From Acetispira formosa (nom. nud.) (GTDB lineage: Bacteria; Desulfobacterota; Desulfarculia; Adiutricales; Adiutricaceae): 64,000 nt of DNA. Each line of letters begins with the position of its first letter. Position 1 is the stretch's first letter. This document shows, piece by piece, positions 34,796 through 43,377 of the stretch. Position numbers and translations under genes: made by a program. The stretch spans positions 3,806,001 through 3,870,000 of the forward strand of contig CP026657.1 in assembly GCA_023525915.1 (NCBI GenBank), written 5' to 3'. The notes under the pieces are model-generated. The model made no database searches and was not told the DNA's origin. It was given only the letters and a program-made list of their open reading frames with translations.

Positions 34796-35971
34796 TTATT
34801 TTCTTTGGATTGTGCGGGGCACGATATTATAGCGACCGGCAAACATATCTCGAAATATTTCCATCATCACATTTACGACGATAGAGTTCCCGATCAGTCG
34901 GTTCATGCGCCTATAGCTAAAGTCTAAATGAATTGTTCGTTCATATTCTTCTTCTGTAAACCCCATAAAAAGGAAGGCTTCTCGTATGGTCAATCGGCGA
35001 AAGGTGTCTCCTAAAGCGCCGCTATACTTAAACAGTGCCGCCGTTTGCGTTCTGTCCATATTGCACGTTATTGTTCGTACGATTGTAGAGGCGTTTGCCT
35101 CCATTCCATTCTTATCCCACATTATTTGGCGGGAAGGGGTCTTATTAAGCTGTGCGATATCTGCTTCATTTTTAAATTCATCGCGGGAATAATCTGTTCT
35201 TAAAAATTGGGTCGCATCAAACTGTCTGGCCTTCTTGAGCTTTGAGATTGATTCAGAGGCAAGTATGGGATGTTTACCTTTTTTACTTACAATGAAGGCG
35301 CGTTCTCTGTCTTGAGGCACACCAAAGTCAAGGGCATTTAGAATCATTGGCTTGTCGTTCTGGTATCCTATTGACTCTAGAAATTTCAAAAAATCCTGCA
35401 GATCGTTACGAAATCGATCACATAAGATAGTTTTGACATTTTCCATAAGTAGATAGCGCGGCAGTTTTTCCTGTGAATGTAATTCTTTTAACAACCGCTC
35501 AATTTCCCAGAGCAGTGAGGAACGTGTGCCTGATCCTTTTTTCATCCCTAACCCGTTGCCGCCAGTTGATAAGTCTTGGCATGGGAAACTATAAATTAGC
35601 AGATCACACTTCGGCATTCTAGCCCCTGTCAGTTGAGAGATTGAGCCGTAGTTTTTGCTTCTTCGATTTGCTATATAAAGTTTCTCAATTATATCGTGTT
35701 CTATCACTTTGAGGTTCGTTTTTCGTGCCGACTCTCGGCTGAACTCAAATTGGGACAGATAATCGATCTGCTCTCCGTATGAAGGCAACTCTTCATAATG
35801 CTCGTTCGGGTGATGAATGGCGTCATAACATATGACTGCATCAACCATCCACTCGCTGATCCCCACAATTTCAAAGTTTGCGCCCAATCGCTCTAGGGCA
35901 GTTGCCTGAGCTCCTATTCCCGCAAAAGCCTCAAAAACACGCAAAGGTTTTATTTTTTTGTCTGTGCCCAA
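34796..35971 (-). CDS. DNA (cytosine-5)-methyltransferase
   Basis: A 391-residue enzyme with the C5-methyltransferase motifs in order: I FEAFAGIGAQATAL, IV SFPCQDLSTGG with the catalytic cysteine at about residue 131, VI MENVKTI, VIII QDRERAFIVSK and X region LIGNSIVVNVM. The variable target-recognition region between VIII and IX is moderate (about 100 residues), and the sequence specificity cannot be read from it. It begins at TTG with GGAG 8 nt upstream. First gene of the six-gene defence operon; it would mark host DNA so that the Z1/ATPase/nuclease genes downstream spare it. The 240 bp upstream (35972-36214) hold its promoter and no gene I recognise. Confidence 0.93.
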   Translation of the reverse strand: MGTDKKIKPLRVFEAFAGIGAQATALERLGANFEIVGISEWMVDAVICYDAIHHPNEHYEELPSYGEQIDYLSQFEFSRESARKTNLKVIEHDIIEKLYIANRRSKNYGSISQLTGARMPKCDLLIYSFPCQDLSTGGNGLGMKKGSGTRSSLLWEIERLLKELHSQEKLPRYLLMENVKTILCDRFRNDLQDFLKFLESIGYQNDKPMILNALDFGVPQDRERAFIVSKKGKHPILASESISKLKKARQFDATQFLRTDYSRDEFKNEADIAQLNKTPSRQIMWDKNGMEANASTIVRTITCNMDRTQTAALFKYSGALGDTFRRLTIREAFLFMGFTEEEYERTIHLDFSYRRMNRLIGNSIVVNVMMEIFRDMFAGRYNIVPRTIQRK

Positions 35972-36214
35972 TCAGGCATCTCCTTCCAAGTCGTTTTCAG
36001 CGCCATCCAAATTGTATAAACCGCCGTTGAGGAATGAAAAGATAAGCCTCTCGCTCCGACAGCTTCTTGCTTTCGTTCGGCTTTTACCGGCTTACTTTCC
36101 GGGAGCGGCTGACCAACTCCGGAGCGATATGAGCGGCCCCTAATATTTTGTGGCCAAAATTCGGTTGACTAAAGTCGATAGTAATCAATAAAACACAAAA
36201 AAGCAATTTTTTTC

Positions 36215-36235
36215 GTGGGTACCAGGTGGGTACCA
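36215..36235 (+). repeat. Arm-type repeat, right end of island B
   Basis: Identical over 21 bp to 19726-19746, same orientation, with an inverted GGTACCCAT immediately after it. It lies 55 bp inside the right repeat. Confidence 0.7.
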
Positions 36236-36250
36236 CGGTACCCATAATGC

Positions 36251-36286
36251 TCAAGGGGTTAGTCGAAGATTCGACTAACCCCTTGA
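36251..36286 (-). terminator. Terminator of tRNA-Thr, supplied by island B
   Basis: A perfect 16-bp stem, TCAAGGGGTTAGTCGA at 36251-36266 with 36271-36286, around a 4-nt loop, lies immediately 3' of the tRNA gene on the minus strand. Being inside the island boundary, it came with the element and replaces the original tRNA terminator. Confidence 0.85.
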
Positions 36287-36289
36287 TTT

Positions 36290-36339
36290 AACTGGAGCCG
36301 GCGATGGGAATTGAACCCGCGACCTGCTGATTACGAATC
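36290..36339 (-). repeat. attachment-site repeat 3 within tRNA-Thr; right end of island B
   Basis: The 50 bp identical to 13084-13133 and 19571-19620. Here it continues into the tRNA 5' half, so this copy keeps the functional tRNA gene. The repeat covers the acceptor 3' strand, T arm, variable loop, and anticodon 3' stem and loop. Confidence 0.92.
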
Positions 36340-36367
36340 AGCTGCTCTACCCCTGAGCTACGCCGGC
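36293..36367 (-). tRNA. tRNA-Thr (anticodon CGT)
   Basis: A 75-nt cloverleaf with encoded CCA. Acceptor GCCGGCG pairs with CGCCGGC; the D stem is GCTC/GAGC; the anticodon stem GCTGA/TCAGC encloses TTCGTAA, giving anticodon CGT for ACG codons. The T stem reads GCGGG against CCCAT, so one pair is C opposed to A and one is G-U, an unusual weakness. It serves as the integration site for islands A and B; both partial copies carry the same T-stem bases. Confidence 0.95.
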
Positions 36368-36571
36368 TTTTATCATGATATTTGCATTGAATACAGTGAG
36401 GTATCCTCTACGATTTCTACCGTTTTTGGCAACAATACCTCACTGTCTTCAAAAACTTTAGTAGTATACTTTAAACTCCAGTTCCTGGCAACCTCTTTTT
36501 CTTCACCTTTTATCAACAGCCACTCCTGTCGGATTAAGCTTCATGCATACATACATGATTGTCCGCTATGG

Positions 36572-37762
36572 CTATCCGTTCAGCAACCTGTCACGGTATT
36601 CATTTATGGTGTTGGTACGGCTCTGATTGGTTTTATTCAGAGCATCCCTCACAGGCTGGCTAAACCATGGATCCTGAAAACCTATCTCCCGGCTGGCTGA
36701 ACCCTTTTGATCGCTTACAGGCAATCTGATCTTCGCCGACATGTGGGTATCATCACCCATGAACACCAGAAGCGGCCGCTTTCTCTGTATCTGGTTCGCC
36801 CGAGACAGGGCTTCCGTTAAAAATACCGTGTGACTTGGCGTCGATGAGTTCCAAACCTCCCAGCCGTCAACATCAAGGTCGGACAGCAGTATCGGCCAGA
36901 ATACCGGCGGATGCGGAATTACTACTCCAGCCCCGAATGACCGGGCTTCCTCAATTATTTCCTGCGGCGAGTAAAATGCGTCCGGGCTCAATTCGGCTTT
37001 AACACTTCTTTTGATGGCGTTGATGAACACCATGGCCTGTTCCAGCAGAACTGAATGCCGCCGACAGACGCGTCTCAGCATAAAATCGGAGAGCAGGCGG
37101 TTTTTCAGCATTTCATCGCGCTCTGAACCCAGTATGCCGGACATCTCTATCAGCGCTCGCAGCCTGATGGCATAGAATCTGGCCATTCGCAAAGATTCAG
37201 AGGGGATTGAACAACTCAGAGAAGACCAGACCCGCGACGAAACCTCATCCGGCTCGGCCAGACGGCTCAGGATATCCAGAAGCTGGTGGGCCCGGTAATT
37301 ATAGGTGCGCTCCATCATACCGATGAAAGTTCCGGCCCTGTCCAGGCGGTCGGCCCGGAAGTGAATCAGGAGCTGCACTTTTTGGCCGTATTGTCGGTCA
37401 TAGGCATCGGCTTCAACTCCGGCCCAGGGGCCGAAGGTCATAACTTTATTATGTTGGGTGGGAATTATCAGAGAGTTTGCCGCATCAGGGAAAGAGGCCT
37501 CCAGCCGTTCTCCGATCAGATTCATTGGAACCCATTCCGGGTGCCAGTGAACCGCCAAAAGCTCAGTCTCTCCCGGCGCGGTGCGTCCGGGACTGACCGC
37601 CATGGCCTTTTCCCTGTCATCGAGCTCCACGGAAGTCAGACGGTTGAAAAGGTTCCAGTCCTCTTCCGTAATGTTCTGCTCGGCTGCCAGGGATGAGAAC
37701 ACTGGATCAAGAGCTTCTTCCGCATTTTTTGAGCCTGATATTTTTTGATCGTCATCCGGCAT
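36572..37762 (-). CDS. PHP-like metal-dependent hydrolase family protein
   Basis: A 396-residue protein with a recognisable PHP-type set of metal-binding motifs: LLAVHWHPEWVP near residue 70, IIPTQHNKVM near residue 100, a long helical insertion, then GAGVVIPHPPVFWPILLSDLDVDGWEVWNS and VFMGDDTHM. PHP domains hydrolyse phosphoesters or phosphoanhydrides; the substrate is not known. The insertion between the second and third motifs is about 180 residues and may be specific to this family. The start overlaps the metallo-beta-lactamase gene by 11 nt, so both are co-transcribed. Identification is by motif order only and is moderately sure. Confidence 0.6.
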   Translation of the reverse strand: MPDDDQKISGSKNAEEALDPVFSSLAAEQNITEEDWNLFNRLTSVELDDREKAMAVSPGRTAPGETELLAVHWHPEWVPMNLIGERLEASFPDAANSLIIPTQHNKVMTFGPWAGVEADAYDRQYGQKVQLLIHFRADRLDRAGTFIGMMERTYNYRAHQLLDILSRLAEPDEVSSRVWSSLSCSIPSESLRMARFYAIRLRALIEMSGILGSERDEMLKNRLLSDFMLRRVCRRHSVLLEQAMVFINAIKRSVKAELSPDAFYSPQEIIEEARSFGAGVVIPHPPVFWPILLSDLDVDGWEVWNSSTPSHTVFLTEALSRANQIQRKRPLLVFMGDDTHMSAKIRLPVSDQKGSASREIGFQDPWFSQPVRDALNKTNQSRTNTINEYRDRLLNG

Positions 37763-38678
37763 TGTTATTCGTGCCTCCGCTCCCGGCCTCCTCAGCCAGA
37801 TAGTCTAAAAAACCCTTAACGGAGTTCCGCATGAAATATCTTTCCCGCCACAAATCGACCGGAGGCAGGGCGTTCAGAGGCTTGAGGTTGTCGTCCTCTT
37901 GAAACACGCTGTCGGTCATTCTCTCGAGGTGGTCGCTGGCGCTCTCGTCTTCTCTTCGGGCCGATTCGGGCCGCCTCAGCAAATCCTCCCAAAAGAGGAG
38001 TTGAGCCCGGTACAGCTCCAGGCACTCATGATAAGGAATCATTTCGTGCGTGTGGCCGAAATAGGCCGGACACTCTTTTTCTTTGAGCAGAACATCTATT
38101 GATCTGATGGTGGTGGCTGGAAAATAGCGGGGCGGGGTGGCCGGGCGGTTATACAGGCGGCCGTTCAGGATATAGGGACAGCCGCCGGCTTCGCCCGCAA
38201 ACATGGTTTCTCCCAGGCGGAAGCTCAAATGGTGGGGAGCATGCCCCGGCGTTTCAAAAATCGCCAGCCCTGGAAGGTCAGCTTCTGTGTGGGGAATTAT
38301 TGACGACCGAGCCACCGGGGCCGGTTCGCCATACATTTCGGCCAGTTCACCCATAACTTCCCTGGTGCTCAGCCACAAGCGCTCCGGGCTGACCAGATGA
38401 CGGAGGCCCTTTTCATGGGTTAGGATCTTTACATCCGGCCACCTTTTCATGATTTCCTTCAGCCCGCCGGCATGATCCATATGAATGTGGGTCAGGAGGA
38501 CATAGTCCAGTTTGCGGCCGTCCAGCCGCCCGGCCAGCCGCTCGACCAGGGATTGTCCGCCGGTTCCAACTCCGCAGTCAATCAGAAATGTTTGGCCGTT
38601 ATGTTCCGTAAACCAGCCGCCGAACATCTGGCCGAATTCCGGCCGGTTCGGTGTTCCATATATGAATTCAACGTTCAT
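37752..38678 (-). CDS. Metallo-beta-lactamase-fold hydrolase
   Basis: A 308-residue MBL-fold protein. The N-terminal sheet ends in LIDCGVGTGG, the metal motif is LLTHIHMDHAGGL (HxHxDH), and further ligands are in FETPGHAPHHLSF and YFGHTHEM. The C-terminal 80 residues are charged. It lacks signal peptide or rhodanese parts. Reaction unknown; MBL proteins of this general kind are thioesterases, lactonases or phosphodiesterases. It precedes and overlaps the PHP-like gene, so the two hydrolases probably act on one pathway. The start is an ATG in a T-rich leader with no strong ribosome binding site. Confidence 0.9.
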   Translation of the reverse strand: MNVEFIYGTPNRPEFGQMFGGWFTEHNGQTFLIDCGVGTGGQSLVERLAGRLDGRKLDYVLLTHIHMDHAGGLKEIMKRWPDVKILTHEKGLRHLVSPERLWLSTREVMGELAEMYGEPAPVARSSIIPHTEADLPGLAIFETPGHAPHHLSFRLGETMFAGEAGGCPYILNGRLYNRPATPPRYFPATTIRSIDVLLKEKECPAYFGHTHEMIPYHECLELYRAQLLFWEDLLRRPESARREDESASDHLERMTDSVFQEDDNLKPLNALPPVDLWRERYFMRNSVKGFLDYLAEEAGSGGTNNNAG

Positions 38679-39168
38679 TTTTTTACCTTTTTCTCATCAG
38701 TCGTCATCTCTTCACCCATAGCGCGGGTTGTGGTTAATATTATAACACACGTCCGCCGTGCGGCAAGAAAAGGTTTCCGGCCAATCCAGCGGTTCCGGCC
38801 GGGGCTTTCGCCTTTTAGCCGCTGTTGTTTTGGGGAATGCAAAGTATATTTTCTATTTATAATATGTTGCTTTAGTTATAGAAAAAGTGAATTATCAGCA
38901 AAATCCAGAAATTCGCCCCTATATGTTTCAGGCGGATTGACCGAAAAGAATGGCACAGCCAGACGATTCTTCCTATTTTGGTAGTCTTGGTGTATAATAT
39001 TTAAGGATTATTTTAAATTTTTGACCTTACATAATACGTTGATTTGTAAATTCCGAATATGCGGGCCAATTCCGCTGACATACTGTTAATAACTATAACC
39101 CCAGTTCCGCCTGATGGTTTGTTTATATCCAGAACTATAGTGGGACCGGGTTGAAGTCGGGCCTAATT
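38679..39168. other. Divergent intergenic region without a gene
   Basis: 490 bp between the divergent metallo-beta-lactamase gene and the sensor kinase. The part from 38990 to 39040 is A+T rich (TATAATATTTAAGG) and is the likely kinase promoter, with a TATAAT-like box at about 38993. No open frame here is protein-like. Confidence 0.4.
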
Positions 39169-42100
39169 ATGACATCAATACCCTTGACGGGCACATTTAG
39201 AGAGCAACTGCCGTGGGAATATATCCAGCGAACCATTGAAATGGCCGGGCTGGGCTTTTGGCAGATTGTTGAAGATAATGACGTGAGCGGCGGCTATGCT
39301 TTTCTGGTCAGTGACAATTTCCTCAATATGTCCGGCCTGGATAAAAACAGCTTTCCCCGTTCCTTTGATGAATTTTTGGACAAATGCGTCCACCCGGACG
39401 ATCATGAAAGCGTCTCGCTCCTAACCCGCGACAGCATTTCCGGCAAAAAAACTAAATATGATATCCAGCACCGGCTTCTCAATCATGTCACCGGGCACTG
39501 GCGCTGGGTGCATGCCTATGGCGAGATGGGCCAATTGGCCCAAGACGGCCGCGCCACCCGTTTTTTCGGCTGTATCATAGACATTCAGGACTCGAAGGAA
39601 GCGCGGGAAAAGCAGGCCGCCGGTGAAAGGAAATTGCTGGAGGAGCAGAAGCGTCTGGATGCGATTATCGAGGCGGCCGACGCCCTGGCCTGGGATTGGG
39701 ATCTGACCAGCGACAATATTCTGTACGGCCGGGCCCTGGCCGATCTGGGCGCGGAGACCAGGGGCAGCCGGGAGCATTGGTTCACGGCGCCCTGGAACCA
39801 CGATATTGTTCAGGAAGATTGGGATAAGGTTTACCAGGCCCGCCTGAAACATGCCCTGGGTGAATCATCTTATTATGAGGCCACGTTTAAGGCCCGCCGC
39901 AATGACGGCAGCACCTTTTGGGCCCAGGATCGCGGCCGGGTGGTGGAATGGGATGAAGAGGGCCGCCCCACCCGCATGATGGGCGTCACCCTGGACGTGA
40001 GCTGGCAGAAGAAGGCCAGCGAAGAACTCATGAGCAGCCGGGCCAGGCTGGAGCAGGTGGTGGAGGCCGCCTCCATCGCAACCTGGGACTGGGACGTGGT
40101 GGGCGACAAAGTCCAGGTCAATGATTTTTACGCCAAAATGCTTGGCCGGGACAAGGCCGAGCTTGAAAATTCCATGTATAAATGGATAGATCTGGTTCAC
40201 CCCGACGATCGGGAACGGGTTGCGGACAACATCAGAAGGCTGGTTGAAAATGAGGAGGACGCCAACTCGGCTGAGCAGCGCCTCATGCACAAGGACGGGC
40301 ATTACATCTGGGCCTACACCGTGGCCAGGGTGCTGGAGCGGGATGATGAGGGCCGCAGTACCCACATGGTCGGCATTCAGATGAATTTCACTGAACGAAA
40401 GCTGATGGAAGATATCCAGGCTCATTCCTTCAACCTCATCTCCAGCCAGAAGGAGACTTTGGAGAGGCAGGTCAGTGAGCGCAACCAGCTTATGCTTGAG
40501 GTTCAGCGTGAGGTTGAAGCGCTGATGAACGATCCCGGCAACCGGCAGGACGCGGTTCAGGAGAACGTTCGCAAAGCCATGGCCGAACTGGCCGGCAGCA
40601 CTAATGTGGACGACAGCTTCAGCCAGTATATGGGGCAGGCTTTCAAGTTCATAACCAATGAGAGAGTTTGGTATAAAGCGGTGCTGGACAGTCTGCCTTT
40701 CCCCACCTCCGTCTTTGATCTCAGCCGCCGCTGGACCTATCTGAACAGTTCGGCGGCCAAAGCCATGGGCGGAGAGGAACCGGCCGAATTCATCGGCCGC
40801 CACTACCGCGACGGCTGGAAGAATTATCGTGATTCCAAGCCGACCTTTATGGACGGCAAATCGGGCAAAAAGAGTTTTGTGCGGCACCTGCCTGAAACGG
40901 GACACTTCTACGCCTGTCAGAGTTCCGTTCTGGTTGATGAGAACGGCCAGGCCATCGGCTTCATTGAAACAATGCAGGACGTCACCGACGCGCATCAGGC
41001 CGACGCCCGCATGCGCGTCATGCTGGACGCCACACCTCTGGCCTCCACCTTTTTTGATCATGACGGCGCCCTTATCGATTGCAACCAGGAAGCGGCCAAT
41101 ATCTGCGGCATAACCAGGAAAGAGGATTATCTCAAATATTTCTATGACCTCATGCCGCCCAACCAGCCCGATGGCCGCCTGTCGGCCATTGCGCTGGTCA
41201 GCGGGGTGCGCGAAGCTTTTGAGAAAGGCCATTCTTACCTGGAATTTGTACTGCGCGATATCGAAGGCACCAATATCCCCGGCGAAGTGCATCTTTCCAG
41301 GGTGGAATGGCAGGATAAGTTTGTCGTGCTGGGCTATTTCCGCGACTTGCGGTCACTCCGGGCCGCGCAGACCCGCCTCAACCGCGAACGCCGCCTCCTG
41401 CGCAACATTCTGGACAGCAGCCCGGTCAGCTTCGCTATTATCCGCGACGGCCAGATCCAGTTCAGCACGGCCCACACCAAGAGCCTTTTGGGTCTGGACA
41501 TTGGCGATCCTATCAGTAAATGCATTGTCAACGTCCGGGAATTGGCCCGCCTCAGAAAGGAAGTGCGCGAAAAGAAGGTTGTCAACTGGCGTCCTCTGAC
41601 CGTCCGCATGCCGGGCGGCGAGGTCAGTGAGAACCTGGTCAACGCCTATGACGACGAATTCGAGGGCCGCCCGGCTACCCTTTGCTGGCTGATGGACGTC
41701 ACGGCTCTGAGGCAGAACGAGCGCGAGCTTCAGGTGGCCCGCGATCTGGCTGAGGAGAGCACCCGGGCCAAGAGCGCTTTCCTGGCCAATATCAGCCACG
41801 AAATCCGCACTCCCATGAACGCCGTGATCGGCCTGAACCACCTGATGCTTCAGACCAAAATCGACGATCAGCAGCGAGAATACCTCCTCAAGAGCGACGG
41901 CGCGGCCAAGTCGCTCCTGCGGCTCATAAACGACGTCCTGGATTTTTCCAAAATCGAGGCCGGCAAACTTGAAATCGTTCCCCACGAATTCCATTTGCAG
42001 GACCTGCTCAAAAACGCGGTGGACGTTATCTCCACCCAGGTCGGCGACAAGGGGCTGGAGTTCCTCCTGGTGGTGGACCCCAACGCCCCGGTGGGCCTGG

Positions 42101-43377
42101 TGGGCGACGACATGCGGCTCTTGCAGGTCATCAACAACCTGACCAGCAACGCCGTCAAGTTCACCAACAGCGGTGAGGTCAGCCTGACGGTGGAAGTGGT
42201 CAGCGAAACGGAAACCGAGACGGAACTGCGTTTTCTGGTGCGCGACACCGGCATCGGTTTGAGCCGCGATCAGTCGGGCAAGCTCTTCACCGCCTTCACC
42301 CAGGCCGACAACTCCCACACCCGCCAATATGGCGGCACCGGGCTGGGGCTGGCCATATCCAAGCGTCTGGTGGAGATGATGGGCGGCGCCATCTGGTGCG
42401 AAAGCACCCTGGGAGTCGGCAGCACCTTCGGCTTCACCGCCCGCTTCGGCCGCCACAGCCAGACCCAGCGGTATATAGAGCGCCGCACCGATTTCAGCGG
42501 CATGACCGCCATGGCCGTGGACGACAACGTGCTGGCCCTGGACATCCTCAAAAGCTTCCTCAAGGCTATGGGGTTCTCGGTTTTGAGCGCCTCATCGGGC
42601 GAATCGGCCCTGGCCATCATTTCCTCCATGAACGCGGAAAATAGAAAACTGGACCTGATGCTGATCGATTGGAAAATGCCCGGCCTTGACGGCATAGAAA
42701 CCACCCGCCGCATCAATGAAATAACCGCCCCCGACCGAGTGCCGGCCGTGATAATGGCCACCGCCCACAGTTGTGATGAGGTCATTAAAGAAGCTTCGGA
42801 AGTGGGCATAAAAAGTGTTCTGCCCAAGCCCCTGTCGCCGTCGGCGCTCAACAATGTGCTGTCTCTGGTCTTCAGCCGCAAGGATCTGAGTGAAGACAGC
42901 AAGAAGACCAAGCTGGCCCTGGCCGCCAAGGGGCGCGATCCGGTCAATCTGGTTCGCCACCTGGCCGGTGCGCGCCTGCTTCTGGTGGAAGATAACGAAG
43001 TCAACCAACTGGTGGCCCGCCGGATTCTGAAAAAGGCCGGGTTTGAGGTGAAAGTGGCCAATCACGGCCAAGAGGCCCTGGACATGCTTGAAGACGAGCC
43101 CTATGATCTGGTTTTGATGGATATTCAGATGCCGGTTATGGACGGCTTGACCGCCGCCCGGGCTATTCGAAAAAATCCGAAATATGAGAAACTGCCCATT
43201 GTGGCCATGACCGCCCACGCCATGGCTTCTGACCGGGAGAAGAGTTTGAGTGTGGGGATGAATGACCATATCTGCAAGCCTCTCGACCTCAATGAATTGT
43301 TCCGCAGTCTGGCCAGGTGGGTTAGAAACGCGGACCCGGCGGCTGATGAGGGCGAGATTGGAGATCAAAATGACTGA
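39169..43377 (+). CDS. Hybrid sensor histidine kinase with multiple PAS domains and two receiver domains
   Basis: A 1402-residue cytoplasmic signalling protein with no membrane segment. About five to six PAS domains come first (for example FWQIVEDND, WDWDLTSDNILYG, TWDWDVVGDKVQVND, PFPTSVFDLSRRWTYLN, STFFDHDGALIDCNQEA). HisKA follows with SHEIRTPMNAVIGL (phosphorylated His at about residue 877), then HATPase_c (NNLTSNAVKF, DTGIGLS, GGTGLGLAISKRL). Receiver 1 has MLIDWKMPG (Asp about 1167), receiver 2 LLVEDNEVNQLVARRIL and VLMDIQMPVMDG (Asp about 1318). No output domain, so it signals by phosphotransfer to another protein. An in-frame TTG at 39151 is an alternative start. The next gene overlaps its end. 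Confidence 0.95.
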   Translation: MTSIPLTGTFREQLPWEYIQRTIEMAGLGFWQIVEDNDVSGGYAFLVSDNFLNMSGLDKNSFPRSFDEFLDKCVHPDDHESVSLLTRDSISGKKTKYDIQHRLLNHVTGHWRWVHAYGEMGQLAQDGRATRFFGCIIDIQDSKEAREKQAAGERKLLEEQKRLDAIIEAADALAWDWDLTSDNILYGRALADLGAETRGSREHWFTAPWNHDIVQEDWDKVYQARLKHALGESSYYEATFKARRNDGSTFWAQDRGRVVEWDEEGRPTRMMGVTLDVSWQKKASEELMSSRARLEQVVEAASIATWDWDVVGDKVQVNDFYAKMLGRDKAELENSMYKWIDLVHPDDRERVADNIRRLVENEEDANSAEQRLMHKDGHYIWAYTVARVLERDDEGRSTHMVGIQMNFTERKLMEDIQAHSFNLISSQKETLERQVSERNQLMLEVQREVEALMNDPGNRQDAVQENVRKAMAELAGSTNVDDSFSQYMGQAFKFITNERVWYKAVLDSLPFPTSVFDLSRRWTYLNSSAAKAMGGEEPAEFIGRHYRDGWKNYRDSKPTFMDGKSGKKSFVRHLPETGHFYACQSSVLVDENGQAIGFIETMQDVTDAHQADARMRVMLDATPLASTFFDHDGALIDCNQEAANICGITRKEDYLKYFYDLMPPNQPDGRLSAIALVSGVREAFEKGHSYLEFVLRDIEGTNIPGEVHLSRVEWQDKFVVLGYFRDLRSLRAAQTRLNRERRLLRNILDSSPVSFAIIRDGQIQFSTAHTKSLLGLDIGDPISKCIVNVRELARLRKEVREKKVVNWRPLTVRMPGGEVSENLVNAYDDEFEGRPATLCWLMDVTALRQNERELQVARDLAEESTRAKSAFLANISHEIRTPMNAVIGLNHLMLQTKIDDQQREYLLKSDGAAKSLLRLINDVLDFSKIEAGKLEIVPHEFHLQDLLKNAVDVISTQVGDKGLEFLLVVDPNAPVGLVGDDMRLLQVINNLTSNAVKFTNSGEVSLTVEVVSETETETELRFLVRDTGIGLSRDQSGKLFTAFTQADNSHTRQYGGTGLGLAISKRLVEMMGGAIWCESTLGVGSTFGFTARFGRHSQTQRYIERRTDFSGMTAMAVDDNVLALDILKSFLKAMGFSVLSASSGESALAIISSMNAENRKLDLMLIDWKMPGLDGIETTRRINEITAPDRVPAVIMATAHSCDEVIKEASEVGIKSVLPKPLSPSALNNVLSLVFSRKDLSEDSKKTKLALAAKGRDPVNLVRHLAGARLLLVEDNEVNQLVARRILKKAGFEVKVANHGQEALDMLEDEPYDLVLMDIQMPVMDGLTAARAIRKNPKYEKLPIVAMTAHAMASDREKSLSVGMNDHICKPLDLNELFRSLARWVRNADPAADEGEIGDQND

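Larger units (their letters stand above)
19621..36339. mobile_element. Integrative island B (16.7 kb) in the tRNA-Thr site
   Basis: Bounded by the 50-bp repeats at 19571 and 36290. Direct copies of a tandem GGGTACC-type arm repeat occur near both ends (19726-19746 and 36215-36235, identical over 21 bp). It carries an intact integrase, an unknown partner gene, TetR and nitroreductase relics, an aldo/keto reductase, a relaxase tail, HipBA and a six-gene defence operon. GC content falls sharply in the defence operon. It has no complete transfer genes. Confidence 0.85.

Noticed and set aside
39865..41292. Long open frame (475 codons) on the minus strand across the sensor kinase gene
   Set aside because: It lies wholly inside the coding frame of the kinase, whose motifs are unmistakable. 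GC-rich codon use leaves antisense frames open; the product has no recognisable domain.
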